Shown here: piece after piece, positions 44,971 to 54,838 of the stretch
Position numbering within the stretch: the first letter of the stretch is position 1
Layout of the letters: every line of letters begins with the position of its first letter
Source: Legionella birminghamensis
Lineage (GTDB): Bacteria; Pseudomonadota; Gammaproteobacteria; Legionellales; Legionellaceae
Assembly: GCF_900452515.1 (NCBI RefSeq)
Contig: NZ_UGNW01000001.1
Span: 1,736,001 to 1,800,000 of the forward strand
Length of the DNA stretch: 64,000 bases
Direction: 5' to 3'
The notes under the pieces: model-generated
Seen by the model: the letters and a program-made list of their open reading frames with translations, nothing else
Told to the model about the DNA's origin: nothing
Database searches by the model: none
Program-made: the position numbers and the translations under genes

Positions 44971-45219
44971 TTACTTCTTAGCGTCAGTTGTTATATTTCC
45001 ATCTTTCTGACAGTAGTAATAAAAAATCAATCCCTTGTAGCAACTTGTATTATAGGTTTTGTTTCTAAATAAATCCTGGATCCTATAATAATCGCAAGTT
45101 GCTTCGAATGAATAGTTTTCACTGTAATGATAGCCAGGCAGACAAAAATAAGCATTCGCTGCAAAAGGGATTAAGCTTATCAGTAGAGATAGGCCGATTC
45201 CTGTTATTGTTCTTAACAC
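44971..45219 (-). CDS. Small secreted cysteine-rich protein
   Basis: 82 aa with a clear signal peptide (ITGIGLSLLISLIPFAANA, cleavage near residue 22). The mature part has five Cys and many aromatic residues (FCLPGYHYSENY, ATCDYYRIQD, YYYCQKDG), suggesting disulfides in the periplasm or outside. The GTG start is set by AGGAGG five bases upstream and lies inside the end of dusA (7-base overlap), so it is translated together with dusA. No family recognised. Confidence 0.68.
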   Translation of the reverse strand: MLRTITGIGLSLLISLIPFAANAYFCLPGYHYSENYSFEATCDYYRIQDLFRNKTYNTSCYKGLIFYYYCQKDGNITTDAKK

Positions 45220-46214
45220 ATTTCCTCCTGTTCAGTTTTAACACACCCTTGATTCGCCAGCCACTCCGCTGCAATATCCAGCAGAGAGGCATCTTTATTC
45301 TGCAACATGGACTGCAGCAAAGCCTTCCACTGTTTATTCCCTGGCTGGCCATGACATAAATTGAAAACAGGCTTTAACAGGACAGAGAGAGGGACAGATT
45401 TATCTAATTGGGCTTTTGCATAGTCACTATATTTTTGGAAAATGACAAACCGACTTGAGATTAAGATATCAGGATAAATACGTCTGTGTATTTCTGCAAG
45501 GGCATAAGGATTATCACAGGCCAGTCGACCCAGCATCACGCCATCCACGTGCTCCAGATGCGACTCAATTGCAGAAATCGTTGATATATTTCCATTAACA
45601 ATGACAGGAACAGTTGAAAATTCTTTCTTTAAACGATACACATAGTCATAGTTAATTGGGGGAATTGTTCGATTCTGCTTTGGATTAAGCCCATGCAGCC
45701 AGGCTTTACGTGCATGGATGATCAGTTTATCGGCGCCGGCAGAAATAATTTTTTCAGCAAATTGCGCGAAAAACTCATAACTGTCCTGTAAATCAATACC
45801 TATCCGGGTTTTAGCGCTAACCGGAATACTGACCGCTTCCTTCATCGCGGCAATACACTCGCTTACCAACTGTGGCTCCTGCATCATGCAGGCGCCGAAA
45901 CGGCCTGCCAAAACACGGTCACTGGGGCAACCCAGATTCAGGTTTACTTCAGCAAAGCCTTTTTCTTCCGCAATTCTGGCACATTCAGCCAGCACTTCAG
46001 GAACTGATCCGCCCAGTTGTAGAGCCAGTGGTTGTTCGCAGGCATCAAAGCCAAGTGCACGCTCTGGCTTATGACGAATAGCCCCGGGGGTTTGCATCTC
46101 CGTATAAAGCAATGCTTTTGGCGCTATCAGACGCATTAAGACCCGAAAATGGGTATTCGTCCAATCGATCATTGGTGCAATGGCCAATGGAGAGAAAATT
46201 GCATCGCTTGACAT
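45213..46214 (-). CDS. dusA: tRNA-dihydrouridine(20/20a) synthase DusA
   Basis: 333-residue flavoenzyme reducing uridines in the tRNA D-loop. LAIAPMIDWTNTHFRVLMR, LGCPSDRVLAGRFGACMM with the catalytic Cys, VSAKTRIGID, and the DusA-specific IIHARKAWLHGLNPKQNRTIPP are present, with GVMLGRLACDNPY for FMN phosphate binding. Length is typical. A small secreted protein overlaps its stop codon. Confidence 0.95.
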   Translation of the reverse strand: MSSDAIFSPLAIAPMIDWTNTHFRVLMRLIAPKALLYTEMQTPGAIRHKPERALGFDACEQPLALQLGGSVPEVLAECARIAEEKGFAEVNLNLGCPSDRVLAGRFGACMMQEPQLVSECIAAMKEAVSIPVSAKTRIGIDLQDSYEFFAQFAEKIISAGADKLIIHARKAWLHGLNPKQNRTIPPINYDYVYRLKKEFSTVPVIVNGNISTISAIESHLEHVDGVMLGRLACDNPYALAEIHRRIYPDILISSRFVIFQKYSDYAKAQLDKSVPLSVLLKPVFNLCHGQPGNKQWKALLQSMLQNKDASLLDIAAEWLANQGCVKTEQEEMC

Positions 46215-46380
46215 GGATGGATATCAGGAAAGCTATTAAAAAGGACATATTATACATTTAATCGTCCGTTTATGCGAACAAAGTAAAGAATTTCTGATAC
46301 TTAGTTCCTCCATCCCACTGTTTAAGTGTACTGACGTTCACTCAATATGCTTTATGAGATTGCTCTGATCAAATCTCCAA

Positions 46381-47238
46381 TTAACTCAAAAATTGAATAA
46401 TTCTTTCATTGACCAGGTCAGGTTGATCCACAGAAACCATATGTTTTGCCTCTGCAATGATAGCAATTGTAACAAATGGAGCAACTGAACGGACGCGCGA
46501 TGCAACTTTTTCTGTGTCATAGAGTACTTCATCTTCACCAATAAATAGCAGTGTACGAGCTGGAAGATGAGCTAAATCATAATCTGAAATAATAGGAATT
46601 TTAGTTGTATTAAGCTTGTATGCTTGCACTTGAATTACAAAAGCTTGTACTGATTGTTCTGGAAATTCGAAACCTCTTGAGGACATGTAGTGTAAAAAAT
46701 TTTTAGCAAACAGTGTGGTGGGTAACATATTTGCGAGAATAAAGCGAAATATAAATGAGAATCGCATTTTTAAGAGTGAGGGTGGTGCAAGCAATATAAG
46801 CGAGTCAACGTATTGAGGAAATGCTAATGCAAATTGATGAGCAAACGTCCCCCCAAGAGACGCACCACATAGCGCGGCTTTGCTAATATCTAGTGCATCT
46901 AAAACCTCTTTTAACCAAATGGAATATTCAGTAATCTTGGAGGGTCTGGTTCCAGCACTTTTACCTGCTTCACCAATAATATCTATCGCATAAATTCGAA
47001 AGTGTTTAGAGAGAGCAGCAACATTATCAATAAACATTGTAGAGTTTCCGCCGCCTCCATGTAATAGTATGAGTGGCTTAGCCTCCTGAGCCCCTGATAC
47101 AATCATGTACGTTTCCCCGAAGCTAGTTTCAACTACATGATCTTCGTAGGGAACTGGCCATTGAGTAAGAATCTCTGCATAGGATGCAAGTGCCTTTACC
47201 CTCGCCTTATCCGACTTATAAGCTGTTTGAGTTGTCAT
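46381..47238 (-). CDS. Alpha/beta hydrolase
   Basis: 285-residue alpha/beta hydrolase-fold protein. LILLHGGGGNSTMF is the oxyanion loop, YAIDIIGEAGKS the second strand, LCGASLGGTFAHQFA the nucleophile elbow, GEDEVLYD carries the acid, and KHMVSVDQPDLV the catalytic His. No signal peptide. Relatives include carboxylesterases and carboxymethylbutenolide- or epoxide-type hydrolases; the substrate cannot be told. It stands alone between two spacers. Confidence 0.83.
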   Translation of the reverse strand: MTTQTAYKSDKARVKALASYAEILTQWPVPYEDHVVETSFGETYMIVSGAQEAKPLILLHGGGGNSTMFIDNVAALSKHFRIYAIDIIGEAGKSAGTRPSKITEYSIWLKEVLDALDISKAALCGASLGGTFAHQFALAFPQYVDSLILLAPPSLLKMRFSFIFRFILANMLPTTLFAKNFLHYMSSRGFEFPEQSVQAFVIQVQAYKLNTTKIPIISDYDLAHLPARTLLFIGEDEVLYDTEKVASRVRSVAPFVTIAIIAEAKHMVSVDQPDLVNERIIQFLS

Positions 47239-47721
47239 AAGTAAGCCGTATCAACTATTAATGCCATATTATTGTTTGGTCTAAGCATAAATACTCCATG
47301 AATAATTAATATTAGTTTTCCAATATGCAAACACTTGAGATCTTGGGAATAAATACAAACTGCGCGCGCGGCGGGCTCTGGAAAAACCTAATGACTATTT
47401 TAATTTAATAAAGTGCTTCCGATATAGCTGCATTCTACTGCTGCTTGTGACATGACCTCCCAATCAAATCAGTTATTACTGCAGGGCACTTATACAGTAA
47501 AATTGCTTCATTTTGGGTCAAAAGACAGCACCTTGTCAATGGTGCAATCCCATATTGAACAATAATTGGACTGCAATGAATATTATTTAAATCCAATTAT
47601 TTTACTAATAAACAAAAACCAGTTTAATAGCCACTCATTGAAACCGATAGTATTCGGCACACCAGCCTTAGGGAAAAACTGTTCGACTCGCTAACTTCAC
47701 CAAACTTGTCAGTGAGTATTT
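47239..47721. other. Spacer of 480 bases, no gene recognised
   Basis: AT-rich except for GCGCGCGCGGCGGGC around 47360. A reverse-strand stretch near 47440-47560 is open for about 40 codons but without convincing protein-like composition or start. I see no RNA gene or repeat. Confidence 0.4.
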
Positions 47722-48048
47722 TCAATTTTTTTCCGAGATATCATTGAAGTAGGCCAGTCTCTGCTTACGGAATGTTAATATCAAAAAAATTCCAGAAACA
47801 AAAAAGGAAAGAGGAAAAAATCGGGACAAATCAGGTTTGGATTCCTGAATAAAATCATGGAGCTGCAATCCCCCCACTACACAGAAAAATAATGCTAAAA
47901 ATAAGCACATCCCTCTACGAAAAAGAGATGATGCAAAACAAAGATCAATGATGTTAAAACAAAGAAAAAGCGTAATTTTATAAGTCACAAAGCATAATAG
48001 ACTAATAAATCCAATTGCAAAAAGAGTTTGTAAAAATACAGTTAACAT
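47722..48048 (-). CDS. Small membrane protein, 108 aa
   Basis: Three hydrophobic segments (about 3-30, 42-62, 78-97) separated by short charged loops, ending RKQRLAYFNDISEKN. I recognise no family. It follows the hydrogenase protease gene on the same strand with a 68-base gap, so it may be the last gene of the hydrogenase transcript, though its low-complexity membrane composition gives no functional hint. Confidence 0.55.
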   Translation of the reverse strand: MLTVFLQTLFAIGFISLLCFVTYKITLFLCFNIIDLCFASSLFRRGMCLFLALFFCVVGGLQLHDFIQESKPDLSRFFPLSFFVSGIFLILTFRKQRLAYFNDISEKN

Positions 48049-48116
48049 AAAAATATTCCTTTAGAAACCCTCCAAAAATTACGGCTGTTATTGCTCGTCG
48101 AGATCAGGATAAGGTG

Positions 48117-48605
48117 TTAGAATGCTGGAAAAAATGGGCTGAGCATATTAATAATTTCATGTTTTAATTGGGCAACTACCTGTTCAATTGCAGCTTCAAC
48201 AGGTTTGGAAAGATTTGTTCCGAATTCAATCGTATTAATTTCTATTCCATAAAATATTATGTTCTCTGGCAAGAGATTAAGTGCGCAACCCAACTGAAGC
48301 GCTTGTGAAATTCCGATATCGTGAGTTGAAAATTTATTTTCTGACTCAAAAATGTCATCGTTATTAAACCGATGAATTGTTCCGATCTCACTATTTGAGT
48401 TTACTGCGTCAATTATAAAAATCGTACTGGCTTCTTTCATCAACTCGATTAACCGAATCCCTGGACGATCATGAGTTTCTATGAACACGTATTGAGATAT
48501 ATTAACCTGCAAAGCGATTTGATTTTTTAAAGACTCTGCTACCCTCCACCCGACCTGATCATCTCCAAACGGCGACCCAATGCCTAAAACTTTTATATAA
48601 TTCAT
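48117..48605 (-). CDS. [NiFe]-hydrogenase maturation protease (HoxW/HycI type)
   Basis: 162-residue peptidase of family M52, which clips the C-terminal extension of the large subunit once nickel is inserted. The nickel-sensing residues are visible: LGIGSPFGDDQVGW (Asp near 16), FIIDAVNS (second Asp), and STHDIGISQAL (His). Its ATG overlaps the large subunit stop by 4 bases, so it is coupled to its substrate. The group 3 large subunit next door has a short 11-residue extension after the last ligand motif. Confidence 0.9.
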   Translation of the reverse strand: MNYIKVLGIGSPFGDDQVGWRVAESLKNQIALQVNISQYVFIETHDRPGIRLIELMKEASTIFIIDAVNSNSEIGTIHRFNNDDIFESENKFSTHDIGISQALQLGCALNLLPENIIFYGIEINTIEFGTNLSKPVEAAIEQVVAQLKHEIINMLSPFFPAF

Positions 48606-49900
48606 TCCTCATCCCGATTTACTTTTATTTTTAAAAAATGGGTCGAACAGGAAATACAGGGATCATAATTACGTATAATCATTTCACAGTAGGAACGTAA
48701 AGTCTCTTCCTCTTTATCTATGCCAAATTGGCCTAAAGATATACGTAAATCTTCTTCAATCCGGGCTTGATTTTGGCTAGTAGGTGGAACGATGCGAGCT
48801 GAGACAACCTGGCCTTTGTCATCAAATTGATATCGCTGCCATAAAATGCCTCTGGGCGCTTCTGTACAACCAAAGCCTATTCCAGCATGCGCTGTGATTT
48901 CTTGACAAGATTGGTTGGGAGTTTCGTACTGTTCTAAAATGCGAATGGATTCTAAAACACTGTAATAAATTTCCACAGCCCGAGCGATGATGCTGTGAAA
49001 CATATTACGGGAAGGAAAATTAATTTTTAAATGTTGTAAAAGAAGATGTATTGCTGTTGGCAGATGGCCGAAACAATTATTGACCCGAGCCAGCGGCCCC
49101 ACTAAATAAGGCTTGTCCTGTAACAAACAGTGCAAAGCATTGGAATAAGGCACCTGGCTTTCTTTAAAATAGGTGTCGAATTCCTCAATATTAATGTTTA
49201 ATCCATGATCCGATACCAATCTGCCTTCGTTGAGGGGATATTCTGTCGGATGATACAGTGAAACAGAAGTAAACTCATGGGAATTATCAGGCAATGAAAG
49301 TCCGGCAAGCCAGGAAATTAACTGCTCACAATCCTTAAGTCTTTCTTTCGCTGTATCTAGGATTCTATTTATTTCAGAACGATTCGGTGCTTTAAAAAAG
49401 CCGCCAACACAAGCCCCTACTGGATGAACAGAACGACCGCCAAGTAATTTAATTAAGTCATTGCCCAATGCTTGTAAACGCATTCCACAACGTACTTCAT
49501 CTGGATACACTTTTGCCATTTCCAGTACGGATTTAAATCCCAGAAAATCAGGCAAGGCTAAAAAATGAATATGCATGCTATGGCTTTCCAACCATTCACC
49601 GCAGTAAAATAAACGGCGCATGGTTCGCACCCAAGGAGTCGGTTGGATACCAAAACAATGTTCGATAGCCTGGGCAGAGCTCATCTGATAGGCAACGGGG
49701 CAAATGCCACAGATACGAGCCACGAAATCTAAAACATCGGTGTAACTACGGCCTTCCAAAAATTTTTCAAAAAGCCTTGGCGGTTCGTAAATTTTTAATT
49801 TTAGTGTTTTAATTTTGTGATTACGAATATGAAGCTCAAGAGCCCCTTCACCCTCTACCCGCGCTAAAATGGGAACATTAATTGAGATGTTTTTACTCAT
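48602..49900 (-). CDS. hydA: [NiFe] hydrogenase large (alpha) subunit, group 3b-like
   Basis: 432-residue catalytic subunit. N-terminal nickel ligands lie in ARICGICPVAYQ (Cys pair), C-terminal ligands in DPCISCSTH, and EPPRLFEKFLEGR precedes the first pair as in group 3 enzymes. The extension FLKIKVNRDEE after STH is the likely protease target. The ATG at 49898-49900 overlaps the small subunit stop by 8 bases; the longer frame is within that gene. The usual His after the first Cys pair is Tyr here. Oxidises H2 or makes it with NAD(P). Confidence 0.9.
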   Translation of the reverse strand: MSKNISINVPILARVEGEGALELHIRNHKIKTLKLKIYEPPRLFEKFLEGRSYTDVLDFVARICGICPVAYQMSSAQAIEHCFGIQPTPWVRTMRRLFYCGEWLESHSMHIHFLALPDFLGFKSVLEMAKVYPDEVRCGMRLQALGNDLIKLLGGRSVHPVGACVGGFFKAPNRSEINRILDTAKERLKDCEQLISWLAGLSLPDNSHEFTSVSLYHPTEYPLNEGRLVSDHGLNINIEEFDTYFKESQVPYSNALHCLLQDKPYLVGPLARVNNCFGHLPTAIHLLLQHLKINFPSRNMFHSIIARAVEIYYSVLESIRILEQYETPNQSCQEITAHAGIGFGCTEAPRGILWQRYQFDDKGQVVSARIVPPTSQNQARIEEDLRISLGQFGIDKEEETLRSYCEMIIRNYDPCISCSTHFLKIKVNRDEE

Positions 49901-50678
49901 TACTGATTTTAATTCCCTTAAAATAGTTTCCCGCTTTATTAAATGGCGGTGCCTGATTATTAATATGTAAAAATTTTTGCGCAATGGCTTCTTTTGTTAG
50001 CCCAAGTTGTTCAAACCAATGCCCCAGAGATTGTGTATTCGGGTTTTCTTTTGGACCATAACAAGCATAACATCCTCGCCCTGTCGAGGGACATAACGAG
50101 CCGCAACCCGTTTGGGTTACAGGCCCCATGCAGGCTTGTTTTTTGGTAACCAACACACATACATTACCTTTGCGCTTGCATTCCATACACTCAGAGTCTC
50201 GCTTGATGCGTGGCGTGGCGTTCGATAATAAAAAACGAATTGCGTCTAATACTTGCTGCCCATTAACAGGACATCCCCATAGTTCGTAATCGACCCTAAC
50301 ATGCTGGGAAATCGCAGTTGAAGTGGCTAAACTTTTAACATATTCTGGAGAGGCATAAATATTGGACACCCAGTCTTTAGAATCAGCAATATTACGCAAA
50401 GCCTGGATTCCACCAGCCGTGGCACAAGAGCCTATGGTAATAATGTATTTGCTGTTTTCACGAATTTTTTTGATGCGCTCAATTTCATCTGGCGTTGAAA
50501 TACTGCCTTCAACGAAAGCTATATCGACCTTAGCCTCAATATCTACCGCTCCCGCTTCAGCAAAATGAACCATATCCAAAAGTTCTGACAATGTTAGAAG
50601 TGCTTCACCTGCATTTAAAAATGCCAATTGACATCCATCACATGATGTAAATTTGTGCACAGCCAAACGGGGCTTCAT
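49893..50678 (-). CDS. hydD: [NiFe] hydrogenase small (delta) subunit
   Basis: 261 aa, without a Tat signal, so cytoplasmic as expected for group 3. The proximal cluster cysteines are in FTSCDGCQLAFL, TIGSCATAGG and LWGCPVNG; further Cys clusters CMECKRKGNVC, CMGPVTQTGCGSLCP and GCYACYG bind medial and distal clusters. It starts five bases after the gamma subunit stop and overlaps the large subunit gene. Confidence 0.92.
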   Translation of the reverse strand: MKPRLAVHKFTSCDGCQLAFLNAGEALLTLSELLDMVHFAEAGAVDIEAKVDIAFVEGSISTPDEIERIKKIRENSKYIITIGSCATAGGIQALRNIADSKDWVSNIYASPEYVKSLATSTAISQHVRVDYELWGCPVNGQQVLDAIRFLLSNATPRIKRDSECMECKRKGNVCVLVTKKQACMGPVTQTGCGSLCPSTGRGCYACYGPKENPNTQSLGHWFEQLGLTKEAIAQKFLHINNQAPPFNKAGNYFKGIKISNE

Positions 50679-50683
50679 AATGA

Positions 50684-51529
50684 TTAAAATCCTGGTTCAT
50701 GGAACAATTGTTTGATTTGTGAGTATGCAAATACAGGACCGTCTTTACATATAAAAAAACCACCGTACTGGCAATGACCGCATTGTCCTATACCGCATTC
50801 CATATTTCGCTCCATGCTCAGATAAATCTGATGTTCTGAAACTCCTTTTTTACTGAGCAAATTAATTGCAGTCTTCATCATCATTTCAGGTCCACACATC
50901 ATTGCAACTGTGTTTTGCAGATCCAGTTCTATTTTATCAATCATATCCGTAACATAGCCAACACTCCATGGCCATTTTGGTCCTGCTTGATCTGCTGCAA
51001 TATAAATTTTAGTATGAGGTGATTTCTGCCATAATGCATAACGCTTTCTAAAAATAAAATCATCGCTGTGTTTTACGCCCTGCAAAATACTTAAATTTCC
51101 GTATTGTGATCTTCTTGCCAAAATATAATCGATAATCGATACAGAAGGGGCACAACCTAGTCCGCCTGTTACCACAACAACATCCTTGCCCCTTACTTCT
51201 TCGAGCGGCCAGCCCCGCCCATAAGGTCCGCGGACACCAATTCTATCCCCAGGTTGTAGCTTTTGTAATGCTCTGGTCACTCGCCCTATAGCTCTGATGG
51301 TGTGGGTAAGAGTTTGCTTGTTTTCAGGATCCGAAACAATGGAAATAGCAACCTCACCCACGCCATAAAGATAAAGCATATTGAATTGGCCAGGATAAAA
51401 GATAAATCGTTCGTGATATTCTGGCTCAGTAAACCGCAGATGCAGAGTAAAAATAGTAGCCGATTCTTGAGTTCGTTCTATAATCTCGGCTTCTATCGGC
51501 AAATAGGGATCCACATCCGGATTAATCAC
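50684..51529 (-). CDS. hydG: Hydrogenase gamma subunit (FAD/NAD(P)-binding diaphorase)
   Basis: 281-residue ferredoxin-NADP reductase-like subunit that exchanges electrons with NAD(P). Flavin domain: FIFYPGQFNMLYLYGVGEVAIS; nucleotide site: VVVTGGLGCAPSVSIIDYI; MMCGPEMMMKT; and a C-terminal [2Fe-2S]-type Cys set NMECGIGQCGHCQYGGFFIC. This matches P. furiosus-type HydG. Overlaps the beta subunit stop by 4 bases. Confidence 0.92.
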   Translation of the reverse strand: MINPDVDPYLPIEAEIIERTQESATIFTLHLRFTEPEYHERFIFYPGQFNMLYLYGVGEVAISIVSDPENKQTLTHTIRAIGRVTRALQKLQPGDRIGVRGPYGRGWPLEEVRGKDVVVVTGGLGCAPSVSIIDYILARRSQYGNLSILQGVKHSDDFIFRKRYALWQKSPHTKIYIAADQAGPKWPWSVGYVTDMIDKIELDLQNTVAMMCGPEMMMKTAINLLSKKGVSEHQIYLSMERNMECGIGQCGHCQYGGFFICKDGPVFAYSQIKQLFHEPGF

Positions 51530-52662
51530 TTTTTTGTTATCCTTATATTGGATTCTCCCGAAATAGCTGCCAATTCTTCAGTAATATCAATTCCAACGGG
51601 ACACCAGGTGGTACAACGCCCGCATCCTACGCATCCACTTGTATCAAACTGATCAAACCAGCTGCCTACTTTGTGGGTTAGCCATTGTCGATATTGTTTA
51701 CGGGTATCATCACGAACAACTGTCCCGTTTAAAGCGCTGTGTCCAGAGGTGAAACATGAGTCCCATTCGCGCTGATGTTCACTACTTGTACCATCCAAAC
51801 CTGGTTTTTCTACTTCACTATGACAAAAACAAGTGGGGCATACAGAAGTACAATTACCACAGGATAAACAGCGTTCAGCCACTTCTTCCCAACGCGAGTG
51901 ATTTAAATTTGCGAACAATAAATCACGTAGAGAAGGTTTATTATCCAAAGGAATTCTTTTCGTTTGCATTGCTCCTGCCTGGTCCACATTGGTTATAGCA
52001 TCCTTGCATTGACTGGTGTTTGCCTTGGGTAATTTTAAATTCATAAGAATTGCATGACCTCGTTCACTCCCTGTTTTAACCACAAACCCATTCTCAACCT
52101 CAGTCATAAGGATATCAAAAGGATTCCTGACCTCTGGCCCGGTTCCTGCTGAAACACAAAAACAATTTTCAGATGAATAAGTACAATTCACTGCCACTAC
52201 AAATAATTGTTCACGACGGCTCTTATACCGTGGATCAGGGTATTTACCCTCAATAAAGACTTTATCCTGAATAACCATCGCTGCTATATCACAGGCGCGT
52301 GCTCCGATAATGGCAACGGGTAGTTCACTGGGCTGATGCGGTTGAAAAATTAATTTCCCTTCGTTATCACGAACTACTTTCCATACAGTTTCTGCCGGTT
52401 TAAATAAAATGGGTTTTATTGCCTGGGGACCATTTGCAAAAGCAAAGGCTTTTCGTTCGGGAATGTTCTCCAGGCAATAGCTTCCTGGCGTTTGGTGATC
52501 ACGGATGCCCCAAGGTAATTGCTCCGCGTGATTGAGCACATCGTACACTATTGCCTCATCACGTACTTGCGGGCCGACACAGGAGTACCCTGCATGCTGT
52601 AAAGCATCAAGAAGCGCCTGTACTTGAACATGCGGTAAAAAATAGCTTATTTTGTCATCCAT
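51526..52662 (-). CDS. hydB: Hydrogenase beta subunit (4Fe-4S)
   Basis: 378-residue electron-transfer subunit. Two [4Fe-4S] motifs are near the C-terminus: RCLSCGNCTSVCPTCFC and GCVGCGRCTTWCPVGID; IIGARACDIAAMVIQD lies mid-chain as in family members (DUF/4Fe-4S dicluster, HydB). AAGGG is 9 bases before the ATG at 52662; the ATG at 52668 is only 3 bases from it. It begins the structural block in the order beta-gamma-delta-alpha, the same as in sulfhydrogenase-type operons. Confidence 0.88.
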   Translation of the reverse strand: MDDKISYFLPHVQVQALLDALQHAGYSCVGPQVRDEAIVYDVLNHAEQLPWGIRDHQTPGSYCLENIPERKAFAFANGPQAIKPILFKPAETVWKVVRDNEGKLIFQPHQPSELPVAIIGARACDIAAMVIQDKVFIEGKYPDPRYKSRREQLFVVAVNCTYSSENCFCVSAGTGPEVRNPFDILMTEVENGFVVKTGSERGHAILMNLKLPKANTSQCKDAITNVDQAGAMQTKRIPLDNKPSLRDLLFANLNHSRWEEVAERCLSCGNCTSVCPTCFCHSEVEKPGLDGTSSEHQREWDSCFTSGHSALNGTVVRDDTRKQYRQWLTHKVGSWFDQFDTSGCVGCGRCTTWCPVGIDITEELAAISGESNIRITKK

Positions 52663-52676
52663 CTTCATAAACCCTT

Positions 52677-53738
52677 TTAACAAATTCTTGGCAATTGCTC
52701 TCCTGCCAACCAATCCACAATCCTCATACCGCCCAATTTTGTTTTAAGCTGAACAAAATGACGCGTATCTTCAATGACTTCCCCAATGACTTCTGCATGT
52801 AAGCCCAGGGCATGTGAGCGCATAGCGGCTAACAATTTATCTGTATCCTTTGGGGAGCAAATTGCAATTAATTTTCCTTCATTTGCAACATATAAAGCAT
52901 CGAGCCCTAGCAATTCGCAAGCACTAGCGACTTCAGTACGAATTGGAATTTTACTTTCATCAATCATAAATCCAACCTTTGATTGCAGTGCCAGTTCATT
53001 TAATGTTGTTGCAAGCCCCCCTCGAGTGGGATCACGCAAGCAATGAATATCAGGTACGCAAGCTATCATACGGGAGACCAAATCATGCAGTGAAGCAGTG
53101 TCGGACTGGATGCTTGTTTGAAATTGCAAATTATTGCGATGAGCCATTATGGCAACACCATGATCACCAATATAACCACTCACAAGCACGTGATCGCCTG
53201 GCTTTGCTCTATTACCTGAAATATGAATTCCTTCAGGTACTATCCCAACGCCAGTGGTTGTAATGAAGACACCATCACCTTTACCACGCTCGACTACTTT
53301 GGTATCCCCCGTGATAATTGCCACATTGGCCTGCCTTGCAGCATGGGCCATTGATTCTACGATTTTTTGCAAATTTGCAAGTGGGAATCCTTCTTCTAAA
53401 ATAAAGCTGGCCGATAAATACAATGGTTTTGCCCCAGACATAGCAATATCATTAATAGTTCCATGGACAGACAAAGACCCAATATCACCGCCTGGAAAAA
53501 ACAAAGGTGAAACCACATGGGCATCGGTAGCCATGACCATTCGACCAGATGATACTAAAAAACAGGCTTGATCGTTTTTTTGAGCAAGCCACTCATTATC
53601 AAAAGCTGCCAAAAATAGTTGATCAATTAATTGGGCCATAACCCGCCCACCGCTGCCGTGATTTAAATTGATAGTTCCCTCTTTAAAGTTCAGTTTCGGG
53701 CCTCTTATTTTTTTACTTATCAAGGCTTTTGTCATCAT
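52677..53738 (-). CDS. hypE: Hydrogenase maturation protein HypE
   Basis: 353-residue ATP-dependent enzyme that dehydrates the HypF-made thiocarbamate to a thiocyanate on its C-terminal Cys, giving the CN ligands of iron. INLNHGSGGRVMAQL and ITGDTKVVERGKGDGVFI are typical, and the chain ends in the obligatory PRIC. Start at 53736-53738 overlaps the hypD stop (ATGA), with GGAAGG eight bases before. Confidence 0.95.
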   Translation of the reverse strand: MMTKALISKKIRGPKLNFKEGTINLNHGSGGRVMAQLIDQLFLAAFDNEWLAQKNDQACFLVSSGRMVMATDAHVVSPLFFPGGDIGSLSVHGTINDIAMSGAKPLYLSASFILEEGFPLANLQKIVESMAHAARQANVAIITGDTKVVERGKGDGVFITTTGVGIVPEGIHISGNRAKPGDHVLVSGYIGDHGVAIMAHRNNLQFQTSIQSDTASLHDLVSRMIACVPDIHCLRDPTRGGLATTLNELALQSKVGFMIDESKIPIRTEVASACELLGLDALYVANEGKLIAICSPKDTDKLLAAMRSHALGLHAEVIGEVIEDTRHFVQLKTKLGGMRIVDWLAGEQLPRIC

Positions 53739-54838
53739 GAAGTCAACCTTCCGTAGGCATACACTGCAGCACATGCACCCTCTGATGAAACCATGCACGA
53801 GCCTAAAGGATTTTCTGGCACACACAGTTTGGCAAATAATTTACATTCCATTGGTTTTTTTACACCTCGAAGTACTGCCCCGCAAAGACATTGTTTATGT
53901 TCTTCTGCTATAAAATCGGGTAACTCAAAACGTTTTTCTGCATCAAATTCAGAATACTCTGCCCTTATTTGTAATGCACTTTTAGGAATATACCCTAAAC
54001 CACGCCATTCGAATTGGTCCCTTAACTCCAAAACTTCCGCCATAACCTGTTGGGATATCACATTGCCTAAGCGATTGACGGCGCGGGTATACTGAATTTC
54101 AACTTCACATCGGCCTTCATTGATTTGTTGAATTAACAGTAAAATAGAATGCAATACATCTAAAGGTTCAAAACCTGAAATCACAATAGGCTTTTGGTAT
54201 TTATTACACACGGCTTCATAGGGTTGACTCCCAATCACAATGCTGACATGGGCGGGCCCGACAAATCCATCCAGCTTGACCTCATTGGATTGCAGCAAGC
54301 TGTCCATGGCAACAGGGGTTAAAACATGATTACAAAAGACACTAAAATTAGCGAGTTTCAATTTTCTGGCTTGTTTGATTACAAAAGCTGTTGGCGGGGT
54401 TGTCGTTTCAAAACCAATAGCAAAAAAAACCACTTCTTTCCGCGGGTTTTCTTTAGCAATTTTTAAAGCATCATCCGCCGAATAGATCATTCGAACATCA
54501 GCACCCGAGGCTTTAGCCTGCAATAGACTTTTCTGCCCTGTACCTGGTACTCGCAACATGTCAGCATAACTACATAGGATAACGTCCGGGAAAGATGCCA
54601 GTGTGATAGCTTTATCTGTTCTTGCCATAGGTAATACACAAACAGGACATCCTGGCCCATGAATCATTTCAACATTCCCTGGAAGTAAACCTGGAATTCC
54701 ATAGCGATGGATAGCGTGGGTATGCCCCCCGCAAAACTCCATGAACTGATAGTGCCGATTCGAGTCAACTATGGCCGCAATTTCCTGGGCAAGTATTTTT
54801 GCATAATCATTATTGCGGAATTCTTCGATGTATTTCAT
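53735..54838 (-). CDS. hypD: Hydrogenase maturation protein HypD
   Basis: 367-residue Fe-S scaffold for the Fe(CN)2CO unit. Signatures: MEFCGGHTHAIHRYG, IHGPGCPVCVLP, FFAIGFETTTPPTA, and the Cys-rich C-terminal cluster site with CLCGAVLRGVKKP. Overlaps hypC by 4 bases and hypE by 4 bases; hypC-D-E are the usual consecutive set. Confidence 0.96.
   Translation of the reverse strand: MKYIEEFRNNDYAKILAQEIAAIVDSNRHYQFMEFCGGHTHAIHRYGIPGLLPGNVEMIHGPGCPVCVLPMARTDKAITLASFPDVILCSYADMLRVPGTGQKSLLQAKASGADVRMIYSADDALKIAKENPRKEVVFFAIGFETTTPPTAFVIKQARKLKLANFSVFCNHVLTPVAMDSLLQSNEVKLDGFVGPAHVSIVIGSQPYEAVCNKYQKPIVISGFEPLDVLHSILLLIQQINEGRCEVEIQYTRAVNRLGNVISQQVMAEVLELRDQFEWRGLGYIPKSALQIRAEYSEFDAEKRFELPDFIAEEHKQCLCGAVLRGVKKPMECKLFAKLCVPENPLGSCMVSSEGACAAVYAYGRLTS

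Noticed and set aside
47350-47365. GCGCGCGCGGCGGGC run as a possible Z-DNA or terminator element
   Set aside because: Too short and without a paired arm or T-tract; noted only as a GC spike in the spacer.
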